From NCBI RefSeq assembly GCF_003367175.1, contig NZ_QRGA01000008.1:1-64000 (forward strand): 64,000 nt of DNA, written 5' to 3'. The position numbers and the translations under genes were made by a program. This DNA is from Trinickia dinghuensis (lineage in GTDB: Bacteria; Pseudomonadota; Gammaproteobacteria; Burkholderiales; Burkholderiaceae). Of this stretch, positions 15,894 to 25,276 are shown in pieces; within the stretch, counting starts at the first letter, position 1; each line of letters begins with the position of its first letter. The notes below the pieces were generated by a model that was not told the DNA's origin, did no database searches, and saw nothing but the letters and a program-made list of their open reading frames with translations.

Positions 15894-17874
15894 CCTCATC
15901 CTCGCGACCGCGATCGCCTGGGTCGCCGCATTCGTTCTTTCGCCCATGCAGGTAGCGCACGCGGTCGGCCGATGGCTGCTCGCCGCCGGCTGCGTGCTTG
16001 CGGTGGCAGCCTGCCTCGCGGCGTTGCCGAACGCGACAGCACATGTCGCGCTGCCCGTCGCCCTCGCTTCGCAGCCCGTAACGTTCCAGATCGAACCGTC
16101 TGGCCTATGGCTGATGGGATTCGGGCTGGCGCCCGCGGCATTCGCCTGCTGGCTCGGTTCTCCGCTTGCCCAGCGGTCGGGCAAATGGCAGGCCGGCGCG
16201 GCGCTGAGCCTTCTCGGCGCGCTCGGCGTATTCGGCCTGCAAGACGGCATGTCGCTGCTTGTCGCCTGGGAAGCCATGAGCCTCGGAGGCGCGCTCATGC
16301 TGGCCGGGGAAGATGCGCAATCGACCGGCGGCCGGTCCGTGCTCCTGATGCTGTCGTTGCTCGAAGTCGGCGCGGTCGCACTCGTCTTCGCGATCGTGCT
16401 GCTCGACCGCGTCACGGGCGGGGTCGGCTTCGACGTCTTCGCAGCGCGTGCGCCGCACGCGTCGACCGCCGCCATCTGGCTAGCGGGCGTCGCACTGCTC
16501 GTCGGCTTCGGAGCGAAGCTCGGCCTCGTTCCGTTCTATGAGTGGTTCCCCCGCGCCTATTCGAGCGGCAGCGGCGCGAGCGGCGCGGTGTTCTCCGGGG
16601 TTGTGCTCAACGCCGCCTACTACGCGTTGAGCCATAGCTGGAACGCGTGGCTCGGCATCGGAATGCACGGCAATGCCGCCTTCGGACTCGGAATCCTGGC
16701 GCTCGCGACGGGCGTCTCGAGCGCTGTGCTCGCGATACTCTATGCGTTCCAACAGGATGACTGGCGCACACTGCTCAGCTACTCATCCGCTGAAAATGCG
16801 TCGGTCTCGGTCGCGATGCTCGGCGCCACACAGCTTTTTCGTAGCAGCGGCCTGGACGACCTGGCCGGGCTCGCCTGGACCGTCGCGCTGCTGCATCTCG
16901 CCGGCCATTCGCTCGCAAAGGGTGCGCTCTTCCTCGTCGCGGACGGTGTTCGTGCATCGACGGCCCGCTACGACATCATTCCGCGCGGTTGGCTGCGCAC
17001 GAGCGGCTTCATGCTCGGGCTCGGCGCGGTGTTCGCCGCAATGAGCCTCGCGTCGGTACCGCCTCAGGCCGGCTTCGTCAGCGAGTGGTACGTGTTCCAG
17101 TCGGTGTTTCAGGGTTTTCATCTGCCGTCGTTCACCGGTCGGCTCGTGCTCGTGCTGGCCGGCGCCGGGCTGGCGCTCGCCGCCGCCGTCGCGCTCGCGA
17201 CGTTCGTCAAGCTCCTGGGGCTCGGACTCCTCGGCATCCCCGACGTGGGCTACGTGCAGCCCATCCCGCGCCGCTTCGCCGTGGCTGCCGGCACATTGGG
17301 CCTTGGCGTGCTTGCCGTCGCGGTGGGCGCGCCGCTCTGGCTCGATGCGCTCGCGGGCGGCGCGCAAGCGCTCTTTCACGCAAACAGCCCGCAGGCGATG
17401 GTATCCGGATGGCTGCTTGTGCCGCTCACCGACAAGTTCGCGTTCATCTCCCCGTCGAAGCTCGTGATCGCGATGCCGCTCCTCGCGCTAGTGCCGCTCG
17501 CGATGCTGGCACTCGCGAAGCGCTACCCGGTACGGCGCGCACCCGTGTGGTTCGGCGGAACAGCAGACACAGACCACGACGCGATGACAACGCCGCTGAC
17601 CTTCTCCAATGCGATGCGCACGTTCTACAGCTTCGTCTATCTGCCGGTGACGAGCACCGAGCGTGAGCACGAGCAGCGCGAGTACTTCATCAAGCGGCTC
17701 GTCTTTTCGCACGGCGTCACGGATCTGTTCGAACGGCATCTGTTCCAGCCCATCGTCCGGTCCGTCACCTCGTGTGCCGGGAAACTCCGTGCACTGCAGT
17801 CAGGCAACCTCAATTTCTACCTCGCCCTGATCGGTGGGCTGCTCGTCGCGATCCTCGCGCTCACGCTCATCTAG
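15883..17874 (+). CDS. Ehr complex antiporter-like subunit, HyfB/NuoL-like
   Basis: 663 aa from a TTG at 15883, chosen because AAGGAGG lies directly upstream and the next gene's stop overlaps it by 11 nt. About 16 membrane helices. GFGAKLGLVPFYEWFPRAYSSGSGASGAVFSGVVLNAAYY and LLHLAGHSLAKGALFLVADGV are the channel helices of the NuoL/HyfB/MrpA family, with the usual lysines. It is the second antiporter-like subunit of the complex and ends the six-gene block. Confidence 0.88.
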   Translation: MSADLILATAIAWVAAFVLSPMQVAHAVGRWLLAAGCVLAVAACLAALPNATAHVALPVALASQPVTFQIEPSGLWLMGFGLAPAAFACWLGSPLAQRSGKWQAGAALSLLGALGVFGLQDGMSLLVAWEAMSLGGALMLAGEDAQSTGGRSVLLMLSLLEVGAVALVFAIVLLDRVTGGVGFDVFAARAPHASTAAIWLAGVALLVGFGAKLGLVPFYEWFPRAYSSGSGASGAVFSGVVLNAAYYALSHSWNAWLGIGMHGNAAFGLGILALATGVSSAVLAILYAFQQDDWRTLLSYSSAENASVSVAMLGATQLFRSSGLDDLAGLAWTVALLHLAGHSLAKGALFLVADGVRASTARYDIIPRGWLRTSGFMLGLGAVFAAMSLASVPPQAGFVSEWYVFQSVFQGFHLPSFTGRLVLVLAGAGLALAAAVALATFVKLLGLGLLGIPDVGYVQPIPRRFAVAAGTLGLGVLAVAVGAPLWLDALAGGAQALFHANSPQAMVSGWLLVPLTDKFAFISPSKLVIAMPLLALVPLAMLALAKRYPVRRAPVWFGGTADTDHDAMTTPLTFSNAMRTFYSFVYLPVTSTEREHEQREYFIKRLVFSHGVTDLFERHLFQPIVRSVTSCAGKLRALQSGNLNFYLALIGGLLVAILALTLI

Positions 17875-17952
17875 CAAAAGATGGATCATGCCGATACCAC
17901 CAGGCTCCATGAATCGCCGCGAAGCAGGTCCTTGTCGGCGAGGTGACGACGG

Positions 17953-19125
17953 ATGAATCACATGGCAGACCACCGAGGACGGCAGGCCATGCATTTCGTG
18001 CTGCTGGTGGGTGCGTTGAGCTTCTTCGCTGACTTCACCTACGAGGGCGCGCGCAGCGTACTGGGGCCGTTTCTAGGCTCGGTTGGCGCATCGGCTACGA
18101 TCATCGGGATCGTGGCTGGGTTCGGCGAGCTGGCGGGCTACGGGCTGCGCGTCGTGTCGGGTACCGCAGCCGACGCGACGCGACGCTTCTGGCCCATCGC
18201 GATCGTCGGCTATATCGTGCAGATGACGGCGGTGCCAACCTTGACGCTCGTGCATAGTTGGCAGGCCGCCGCGCTCCTGATCATCCTCGAGCGCATCGGC
18301 AAAGCGATACGCAATCCGCCACGCGACGTCATGCTGTCGTACGCGGCGCAACGCATCGGAGGGTATGGCTGGGCGTTCGGCATCCACGAGGCCTTCGACC
18401 AGATGGGGGCGATGATCGGACCGCTCGTCGTCGCGGCCGTGATCGCCCGAGGCGGCCAGTACGGGATGGCATTCGCGATGCTCGCCATTCCGGCCGCCGC
18501 CAATCTCTGCTTGCTCGCGATCGCCCGCTTCGTCTTTCCGCGGCCGCAAGACATGGGACACGACCATGAGGAGACGAACTCTCGGGAAGGGTTTTCATCG
18601 CGGTACTGGGTCTATCTCGTCGGCGCGGGCCTCGTTGCTGCGGGCTTTGCGGATTATTCGCTGATCGCATACCACTGGGCTCGCACCCATGTGCTCTCGA
18701 CGAACTGGATTCCCGTCTTCTACGCGATAGCCATGGCGACGAGCGGGACCGCGTCGCTCGCACTCGGACGGCTATTCGACCGCTTTGGCTTCCGCCTGCT
18801 CATTTTCCTGACGATAGCAACGATGTTCTTCGCACCGCTCGTCTTCCTGGGACATGATCCGCGATGGGCGCTGGCGGGCGCAGTGCTCTGGGGAATGGGG
18901 ATGGGCGTGCACGAATCGATCATCCCCGCCGCCGTCGCGCCGATGGTCGCCACGGCGAAGCGCGCGTCGGCGTTCGGGACTTTCACCGCAGCCTACGGCG
19001 CGTGCTGGTTCATTGGCAGCGCCCTCATCGGCTGGATTTATGACCGCTCCGTCGGCGAGGCCGTCCTCTTTTGCGTCGCCTCGCAAGCTGCGGCCATTCC
19101 CCTGTTCATCTGGGTCGGCAGATAG
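17953..19125 (+). CDS. Major facilitator superfamily transporter
   Basis: 390 aa, about 12 membrane helices in two halves. A loop motif of the RIGKAIRNPPRD type follows helix 4 and GRLFDRFGFR is the equivalent in the second half. It lies 78 nt after the Ehr operon and may share its transcript. The substrate cannot be deduced. A second ATG (MADHRG) three codons downstream is possible. A fluoride aptamer begins about 20 nt after its stop, and that aptamer's probable promoter lies inside this gene's last codons. Confidence 0.85.
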   Translation: MNHMADHRGRQAMHFVLLVGALSFFADFTYEGARSVLGPFLGSVGASATIIGIVAGFGELAGYGLRVVSGTAADATRRFWPIAIVGYIVQMTAVPTLTLVHSWQAAALLIILERIGKAIRNPPRDVMLSYAAQRIGGYGWAFGIHEAFDQMGAMIGPLVVAAVIARGGQYGMAFAMLAIPAAANLCLLAIARFVFPRPQDMGHDHEETNSREGFSSRYWVYLVGAGLVAAGFADYSLIAYHWARTHVLSTNWIPVFYAIAMATSGTASLALGRLFDRFGFRLLIFLTIATMFFAPLVFLGHDPRWALAGAVLWGMGMGVHESIIPAAVAPMVATAKRASAFGTFTAAYGACWFIGSALIGWIYDRSVGEAVLFCVASQAAAIPLFIWVGR

Positions 19126-19213
19126 CGCTAAAATGGCAAAACTGATGGAGATGGCATTCTCCCAAATCGCCCGCCTGGGCTGATGATGCCTACCGGCCTG
19201 GAATGAAGGCCGG
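19105..19213 (+). promoter_or_regulatory. Orphan fluoride riboswitch with promoter
   Basis: TTCATC (19105-19110), 18 nt, TAAAAT (19129-19134) form a weak promoter inside the end of the MFS gene. The aptamer (19147-19193) reads GGAGATGGCATTCTCCC, GCCCGCC..GGGC hairpin and TGATGATGCCTAC. Right after it CCGGCCT (19193-19199) pairs with AGGCCGG (19207-19213). No fluoride-type gene follows: the next strong gene is a defence-type STAND ATPase at 19613. The switch probably lost its gene when the accessory region was inserted. Confidence 0.88.
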
Positions 19214-19300
19214 CTCGGGCCACCAATATTACAATTTCATTTCTCCATGACCGTCCTCTCTTTGATGGACTGCCGCATTCTCGGCGTGCGACTTTCTAGC

Positions 19301-19612
19301 CTAATAAATTTCGACTGCCCCGCTGATCCACTTCCGCTTCCCGTCCTCCCTTGCCCACCTAGATCCATCGAACGTTTTCTTGGACGGCTCAAAGCCAAAT
19401 ACAGCAAACCGCGCGCCCTTGCCCGTAAAATGCGAGGCAGATTCCGAGTCAACAACAAGACCGATGCCACACTCTGAGGCTGACCAAGCGACACGATTCG
19501 TCGCCATACCTCGTGCCCAAGACATTGCGCTTGCGACCTCGTGCGCCCATGCGGCGACGCTCGCCCCCTGGATTCGTGAACGAGAAGAGCCTTTCGAAGG
19601 AAAGACCGTTCA
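19301..19612 (-). pseudogene. Possible C-terminal gene fragment
   Basis: An open frame on the minus strand runs from just after a TGA near 19615 to a stop at 19301. It has an ATG only at 19525 (74 aa) but reads in a protein-like way upstream of it too (HEVASAMSWARG, then TFDGSRWAREDGKRKW near the end). No family is recognised. It would be a truncated 3' end at the island junction. The opposite strand has a competing open frame, so confidence is low. Confidence 0.25.
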
Positions 19613-22600
19613 GTGACCTCCGATACGAGCTCCGCTCCACTCACGGCCGACACCCGCCGACAGGCGATCGATTCGTTACGGGGCTACGACTACCAAATTT
19701 GGCGGTCAGTCGAGGCTTGGACGAAACTCGGCGCCGGTCAATTGCTTTACCTGGAAGGTGCGGAAGACTTTGACGTCGTAGACGAAAACGGCGAGACCAG
19801 CACATCTCAGATCAAAAACTCCGGCAAGAACATCTCGCTCGGGTCCAACGACGTCCGCGAAGCCATCGAGAATTTCTGGGCGCACGTCGAGCGCAACCCA
19901 AGCCGGCCGATCAGAATGCGCTTCGTCACGCGAGGTGACGTTGGCTCGGAGAAAGGCGATCCGTTCCAAGGCGTGAAGGGAATAGATCTTTGGCGAATGG
20001 CGGCCGAGGGCGACGACGATGCCGCGTCACGCGTTGCTCGCCATCTGAGTTCAACCTTGCAGCCCCCAACCTTACGACGCTTTCTTGACTCCGCCGCCGC
20101 GACCGAGTTGCGTTCAAAGCTCTTCGAGCGCATCGATTGGGCGACAAAGGAACCCTCGACGGACTCGGTTCAGCTCGCCGTGGAGCGGGCGGCAATCGAT
20201 TTGGGCGACGAGCGGGACATCGACCACAACGAGTCGCTGAAAGCTGTCGACGGACTTCTCGCCCATTGCGTCGAAACGATCAAGCATCGCGACGTCAACC
20301 TACGCTCCCTGACCAGAGCAGATCTGCTCAGGGTATTTGAGGCCAAGACGAGCATGATGCTCCCCTTGACGCGAGACCTCGTCTCTCTAATGGGGCGAGC
20401 ACTGGCAGCCGAGCAAGGCGCGATGCCAGGGCAACTGCCCTCGGTCTCTTTCTCGTCCCCCGCCATGTTGGGCGTCGAACCGCCACTTCCGCGGTTCTGC
20501 TTGCCTCGTCGATCGCTGGTCGATGCAATCGCGCAACGAGGCGGCCCCGCGCTTATTGTCGGCTCCGAAGGGCGAGGAAAGACCACCGCGGCGAGCTTGG
20601 TCGCAAAAGAACTTGGCGGCGTCGATTGCTGGGTCGATTTGTCGGCATTTGACACGTCGGTGCTGCCTTCGGCATTCGACCGTTTGCTTCTGGCGATTCG
20701 CGACCTGCCCTCCCGAGCAGTGGTTGTTGTGGACGATTTTCCGGTCGCAACCACCATTACGCAAGCGGTGTGGACGCGATTCAGCGCGGTGGCCGAGCAG
20801 TGCGCGCGACGCGAACAATTTTTGATTCTCACGGCGAAAGGGGTTCATCCTGAGGCAGTCGATCCTCGGCTGCGGACGGCTGGCATCCATATTCATGCAC
20901 TGCCCGACCTTTCACGGGAAGAGATCCGCGAGTTCGTGTCTGCGCTCGGCTGCCCTAGCGACCAGAGCTCACAATTTGCTGCGGCAATTCTTGCGCGAAG
21001 CGGCGGCGGGCATCCGAAACTCGTGCATCTGCTGGGTCTCGAATTGCAGGACGCTGATTGGCACAATACACCCGCCACAGTGATGGAAAACCCGCCAGCA
21101 AGCATTGAACAGGCGCGTGCGTTCGCTCGACGCGAGGCAGCGAGCACGCTTCCCGACACAGACCTTGACCTTCTTTACTCGCTCAGTCTCGCTCTCAGCT
21201 CTTTAGACCGCGAGGCGGTCTTGTTCATTGGAGAGGAGTTCGTCGGCCTGCGCTCGCCAGGAGATGCGCTTGATCGCCTGGTCGGCCGATGGGTCGAAAC
21301 GCAGTCATCTCATGAATACAAAATCACAGCGCTCCTCACTCAACAGGCCAAGTCGGTGTGGTCCCCCAAGAAGGTCGCACAAGCGCACGAATGCATCTTC
21401 GATGCGCTCGTGGCCCGTAGGTCTGTTTCGATGGACAAGGCTTTCGCGCTCTTCATGCACGCGTGGGAAAGCGGAGACGACAGACGCCTTTCGTCGTTTT
21501 TGTCCTCCCTGATCGACGAGAAGTGGGTGCTACGCGGTGCCGCCGCGGATTTTATAACCCCGATTGTCTTTGTGGCGCGTGGAGATAGCGCGAATACGGG
21601 GGTGTTCGACGCGCAGACGATCGCTCTCTTGAGGCTGACACAATTTCGAATCGCAAAGCAGTGGGCCACAACCGAACTTCCTCGCCTTGCCACGGAATGG
21701 GAAAACTCCATAGCGCGCATAGAAGATTCTAAGCAGCGAGGGGCAAACCAGTTCATGTGGGCCATGTCGGTGGCCGATTCGCCGGATCAGTCATTCGGGG
21801 CGAGAACCGTTGTTCATGCGCTTGAAGAGATCAATCGGTTGGAGTCCGCCATTCCCGACGCGCCGATCGGTGAAGGGTTGACCGCCGAGCTATGCCCTGG
21901 TGGGATAACGAAAGACGCCGATTTGATCGCCTCCTTATTTGGCTTCAATTTCGCCCGCTGCAAAGATGTGGACCAGTTGCGAGAATTTATTGACGCGCTT
22001 GAAGCAACAACTCCCGCGGCTCGAGATCGGATGCTGAAAGCGTTCACCATCCCCATGTTCAGCAGAAACCATTTGTTCGTGCAGGGGCCATGGAAAAACG
22101 AGGCAAATCGAGAGGCGCCTCGCTGGCTGCTCGCCGAAGAGACGCTGCTCAGAATGCTTTCGCTTGCGGGACAATGGAACGCGAAGGCGATGGGGGTTTC
22201 CGCCGCCAGATTGCTGTCGGTCCTTTACGAAGACCACTTGTCTCGCGGCGCAGACGCCCTCGCATGCCTCCGAACGGCCATCGAGAGCTTTGGCGACGCT
22301 CCCGTCTTGATAGCGCAGGAAGCGTCCGTCTACTTTGGGAGAAAGGATTTCAAACAAGCATTGAATTTGTGGAAAGGGTCGCTATGGCGCCCCTCGTCCT
22401 CGAATGCCGATCTCGAACGCGACCCCCATGTTTTACGCAAAGCGGGCTACGCTGCGGGAACCTTGGGGGACTTTGGCGCAGCATCGGAGTGGTTCGAGAT
22501 CGCGTCGCGAAGCGCGAGCGAAAGCTCAATGCCAGCGATGACGGGAGGCGCGCTCTTCGACGCTGCATATTGCGCGTTCAAAGACGGGGCACGCTCTCGA

Positions 22601-23722
22601 GTGGTTGCGCTTATCGTCGCGGGGCTGTCAGCGTTCGAGCGAGACTTTGACCCAGCCAAACAATTCGACCTGTTTGCCGCCAAAAAGCTCGGCGGCCACG
22701 TGCTCCGCTGGATTGTGGAACAGCTTCGCGGCAAGTTCGAATCTGAACCGATTTCCGAACCTCAGATCGGCCAGTGCAGCAACCCGCACCGCAACAAATC
22801 CATCGCTGAACTGCCCAAACTGCCGTCAGATATGGCGGCGGCGTTTGTGATCGAAATTGCATCGTTGCTGCGCGTCGAAAGCGACGGCGTCAATGCACTT
22901 CGCTCCACGCTGTCCCAGTCGAGGGTGTTGGCAGCCGGATTCCAGTATTGGAACCTCCGCTGCAATGAGCTATTCGACCGCGGCCAATTCGAACAGTTGT
23001 CAGACGGACTCTACGGCCTGAGCGAATACTTTTGGCGGCATCGAGCGCAACAGAGGAACGAAATCGCCTCATTGACGGACGCTCTCGCGCCATTTGAGGG
23101 CGAAGTGCTAGATGTTGATCGGTCCGCGCCCATGGGCATGGAATCGGTGTTCTGCCTCGCCCTGTTCATCCGAGCCCTTTCGGGCGGCTCCGTCGAGGAG
23201 CTCGCCGCTGCCTGGATCGCCGACCTCGGTGGTCTACCCCATGGCGCGGCGCTTCTCGGCGAAGCGCGCGAGGCGCTGCGAGCGATCTCCGTCGACCCAG
23301 TCGACGCGACGAAGCTAGTCATGACCACCGACGCAAAGCAGATCGACAGATTGGGCGCTGTTTTCCGCCTCCTCATGGAAAGCCAACGCAGCCCTGAGAC
23401 AACGGCAAGGTGCCAAATTCGAACTCTGAATTGGCTATCAACGTTGCCGAGCAAAGTTTTTCTCGACTCGGCGTTCAAACCTCTCGCCAAAGTGTTCTCG
23501 AGCATGTGGCGAGAGCACGCGCGCACTCCGGCGTTGCTGCGATCGCCAAGCCTCTCGGTCCCATTGCTGCAAGAAGCCGTTCGCGAAGACGGGAACGCCC
23601 CTCAGCAACTTGGACAACTGCTCAGAGCCGCCTCGCTAGCTACGGGGGCGCATCTTCCACAACCGCTGCTTGATCAACTGAACAACGCGGCGACGCTTCA
23701 TCGAGCGCGTTTGCCGTGGTAG
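19613..23722 (+). CDS. Large STAND-type ATPase with Cap4/DUF4297-like nuclease end
   Basis: 1369 aa from a GTG at 19613. Residues about 15-110 look like the DUF4297/Cap4 nuclease: RGYDYQIWRSVEAW, then LEGAEDFDVVDE and STSQIKNSG, which give the E..D..QxK active-site pattern of PD-(D/E)XK enzymes. A P-loop VGSEGRGKTTAAS sits at about residue 315, with a VVVVDDF Walker B about 60 residues later, typical of STAND NTPases. The remaining 800 residues are helical, TPR-like repeats that would act as a sensor. Nuclease-STAND-sensor order is that of Avs-like antiphage proteins. No partner gene is adjacent. The specific sensor target is unknown. Confidence 0.85.
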   Translation: MTSDTSSAPLTADTRRQAIDSLRGYDYQIWRSVEAWTKLGAGQLLYLEGAEDFDVVDENGETSTSQIKNSGKNISLGSNDVREAIENFWAHVERNPSRPIRMRFVTRGDVGSEKGDPFQGVKGIDLWRMAAEGDDDAASRVARHLSSTLQPPTLRRFLDSAAATELRSKLFERIDWATKEPSTDSVQLAVERAAIDLGDERDIDHNESLKAVDGLLAHCVETIKHRDVNLRSLTRADLLRVFEAKTSMMLPLTRDLVSLMGRALAAEQGAMPGQLPSVSFSSPAMLGVEPPLPRFCLPRRSLVDAIAQRGGPALIVGSEGRGKTTAASLVAKELGGVDCWVDLSAFDTSVLPSAFDRLLLAIRDLPSRAVVVVDDFPVATTITQAVWTRFSAVAEQCARREQFLILTAKGVHPEAVDPRLRTAGIHIHALPDLSREEIREFVSALGCPSDQSSQFAAAILARSGGGHPKLVHLLGLELQDADWHNTPATVMENPPASIEQARAFARREAASTLPDTDLDLLYSLSLALSSLDREAVLFIGEEFVGLRSPGDALDRLVGRWVETQSSHEYKITALLTQQAKSVWSPKKVAQAHECIFDALVARRSVSMDKAFALFMHAWESGDDRRLSSFLSSLIDEKWVLRGAAADFITPIVFVARGDSANTGVFDAQTIALLRLTQFRIAKQWATTELPRLATEWENSIARIEDSKQRGANQFMWAMSVADSPDQSFGARTVVHALEEINRLESAIPDAPIGEGLTAELCPGGITKDADLIASLFGFNFARCKDVDQLREFIDALEATTPAARDRMLKAFTIPMFSRNHLFVQGPWKNEANREAPRWLLAEETLLRMLSLAGQWNAKAMGVSAARLLSVLYEDHLSRGADALACLRTAIESFGDAPVLIAQEASVYFGRKDFKQALNLWKGSLWRPSSSNADLERDPHVLRKAGYAAGTLGDFGAASEWFEIASRSASESSMPAMTGGALFDAAYCAFKDGARSRVVALIVAGLSAFERDFDPAKQFDLFAAKKLGGHVLRWIVEQLRGKFESEPISEPQIGQCSNPHRNKSIAELPKLPSDMAAAFVIEIASLLRVESDGVNALRSTLSQSRVLAAGFQYWNLRCNELFDRGQFEQLSDGLYGLSEYFWRHRAQQRNEIASLTDALAPFEGEVLDVDRSAPMGMESVFCLALFIRALSGGSVEELAAAWIADLGGLPHGAALLGEAREALRAISVDPVDATKLVMTTDAKQIDRLGAVFRLLMESQRSPETTARCQIRTLNWLSTLPSKVFLDSAFKPLAKVFSSMWREHARTPALLRSPSLSVPLLQEAVREDGNAPQQLGQLLRAASLATGAHLPQPLLDQLNNAATLHRARLPW

Positions 23723-23944
23723 TCCGTCGGTAGCGGCCATCGCCTCGAGGTTGTATCTGCCGCCCATCCCTTCCTTGACGCCGGGCGTCATACCGTTCCA
23801 GCGCCTTCCATCCCTCCCCAGAATCTCGCTGAACGTGTAGCGACCGCAGAGGCAGCATGCGAAAACTGCCAATGTTGACAGGGTGGCCCCGGGAAAACCC
23901 GCTGTGCTACATTCCTCCGACAAAAAACAGAGAGGGCATGCAAT
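23723..23944 (+). other. Intergenic region before the type VI effector set
   Basis: About 220 nt without a supported gene; it must contain the promoter for the PAAR gene, but no clear consensus is seen. Confidence 0.4.
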
Positions 23945-24493
23945 ATGGATTTTGCATTCATTCGCGAGGGCGACACGACCTCGCACGGCGGTCGCGTGCT
24001 TGCGTGTTCGCCGGAGAATAAGTCGGACGGCGTCCCCCTCGCGCTCTTGGGCGACAAGGTGTCGTGCCCCAAGTGCGGTGGGGTCTATCCGATCGTCGGG
24101 GTCAAGAATCTCGGCGTGACGTTCGATGGTCGGCCCGTCGCCTCCGAAGGCGATATAACCGCATGTGGGGCCACGCTCATCGCATCGCAAAACAATACAA
24201 CGGCCGAACCAACTAGCGGTGGTTCGACTGGCGGTGGTTCGACTGGCGGTGGATCAATCGGCGGCGGGAAAAGCGTTCTATCCGAGACGAACCCGCAAAC
24301 GCCTTATCGCGGGCGCTTTCAGGTGCTCGATGACATCACGCGCAAGCCCGTCACGGGACACCCGTACACGGTCAGGTCGTCGGACGGTCGCGTGATCCAA
24401 GGCAAGACGGACGGGAACGGGTTCACAGAATGGCTTGAGGGACATGACGCTTCGTCGCTGATGTTCAGCCATCCCGGGAGCGAGGGAGCATGA
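23945..24493 (+). CDS. PAAR-domain protein of type VI secretion
   Basis: 182 aa. Residues 1-90 form a PAAR domain (FIREGDTTSHGGRVL, LLGDKVSCPKCGGVYPI, VASEGDITACGATLI), the cone that caps the VgrG spike. A flexible linker of three GGSTG-type repeats (about residues 92-110; tandem 15-bp DNA repeats near 24218-24265) leads to a small beta domain (YRGRFQVLDDITRKPVTGHPY and GKTDGNGFTEWL) seen in PAAR-linked adaptors. It should deliver the nuclease encoded next. The last four bases overlap the start of that gene. Confidence 0.9.
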   Translation: MDFAFIREGDTTSHGGRVLACSPENKSDGVPLALLGDKVSCPKCGGVYPIVGVKNLGVTFDGRPVASEGDITACGATLIASQNNTTAEPTSGGSTGGGSTGGGSIGGGKSVLSETNPQTPYRGRFQVLDDITRKPVTGHPYTVRSSDGRVIQGKTDGNGFTEWLEGHDASSLMFSHPGSEGA

Positions 24494-25254
24494 GCGACTA
24501 CGGTCCGGGCTCCATGACCGGTGGGGTCTCGCCCGACGGTCAAACGACCCCGGTAGGCGTCAGCGGTCGTTTGTCGAAGAAAGATCGCATGGTTCTTTGC
24601 CAGGTGCTTTGCCAGTGCAAACAGATCGGCGTTGCGACGCGTAACGGCCGAATCCAGCGCCAACGATGCGTTCAGCAGCGGTTGGACTTCGCGAACGAGA
24701 CTTCGCAGATGGAAACCGGCGCACCGACCGAGTACAAGCCTGAACAGACCTACAACATGAAAGCGGTACCTCCGGAGCCGGTGACGGACCCGGATGATCC
24801 GCTGCTTCCGCATTCTGACATCCGCCAGTGGATCAACGACTACTGGCCGGGCGGCAGCAAGAAGTACAAAGCGGGGCAAGGCAATCTTCGCCGGCCGGAT
24901 GTTGTGGTCGTCAACGACCCCACGCAGCCGCCTGTCCAGTCAAACATTAAAATGGTGGTCGAATATAAGTTCCCACCGGACGATTTCTCTCGCGATCAGC
25001 GGCAGGACTACATCGAAATAGCGGGCTCAGAATCGAAGTTCATGAGACTTGGTCCTGCAGAGTGCGGATGCGGTGACGACGACCAGAACGGTCAGGAATC
25101 GACCCAACGTCAGTCGAAGTCATCGACGTCCGACCTAGACGACCTTGCCGGCCAAAGCGGCCAAAGCGGCGGAAGCGGCGGCAGCTCGCTCCCAGGTGGC
25201 GGCAGTCTTCCGCTGCCGCCACCGGGAAGGCTTCCTCCTGGCATATTGCCTTGA
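24490..25254 (+). CDS. Putative type VI effector nuclease, VRR-NUC type
   Basis: 254 aa. RRPDVVVVND (about residue 137) followed by IKMVVEYKFPPDD and SRDQRQDYIEIAG matches the VRR-NUC fold with D..ExK active site, as in TseV-type effectors. The C-terminal 60 residues are Gly/Ser/Pro-rich and probably disordered. It is translationally coupled to the PAAR gene and is followed by a DUF3396 gene, the usual immunity partner, so it is very likely an antibacterial DNase carried on the PAAR tip. Confidence 0.82.
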   Translation: MSDYGPGSMTGGVSPDGQTTPVGVSGRLSKKDRMVLCQVLCQCKQIGVATRNGRIQRQRCVQQRLDFANETSQMETGAPTEYKPEQTYNMKAVPPEPVTDPDDPLLPHSDIRQWINDYWPGGSKKYKAGQGNLRRPDVVVVNDPTQPPVQSNIKMVVEYKFPPDDFSRDQRQDYIEIAGSESKFMRLGPAECGCGDDDQNGQESTQRQSKSSTSDLDDLAGQSGQSGGSGGSSLPGGGSLPLPPPGRLPPGILP

Positions 25255-25276
25255 CGGCGTGATGGAACGATGAGAC

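Noticed and set aside
10471-17874. Formate hydrogenlyase / hydrogenase-4 annotation
   Set aside because: No formate dehydrogenase gene is present and the large subunit lacks both NiFe cysteine motifs.
19237-19653. 138-codon minus-strand frame at the island junction
   Set aside because: Low-complexity Arg/Ser/Gly reading without motif; another minus-strand frame in the same place reads better.
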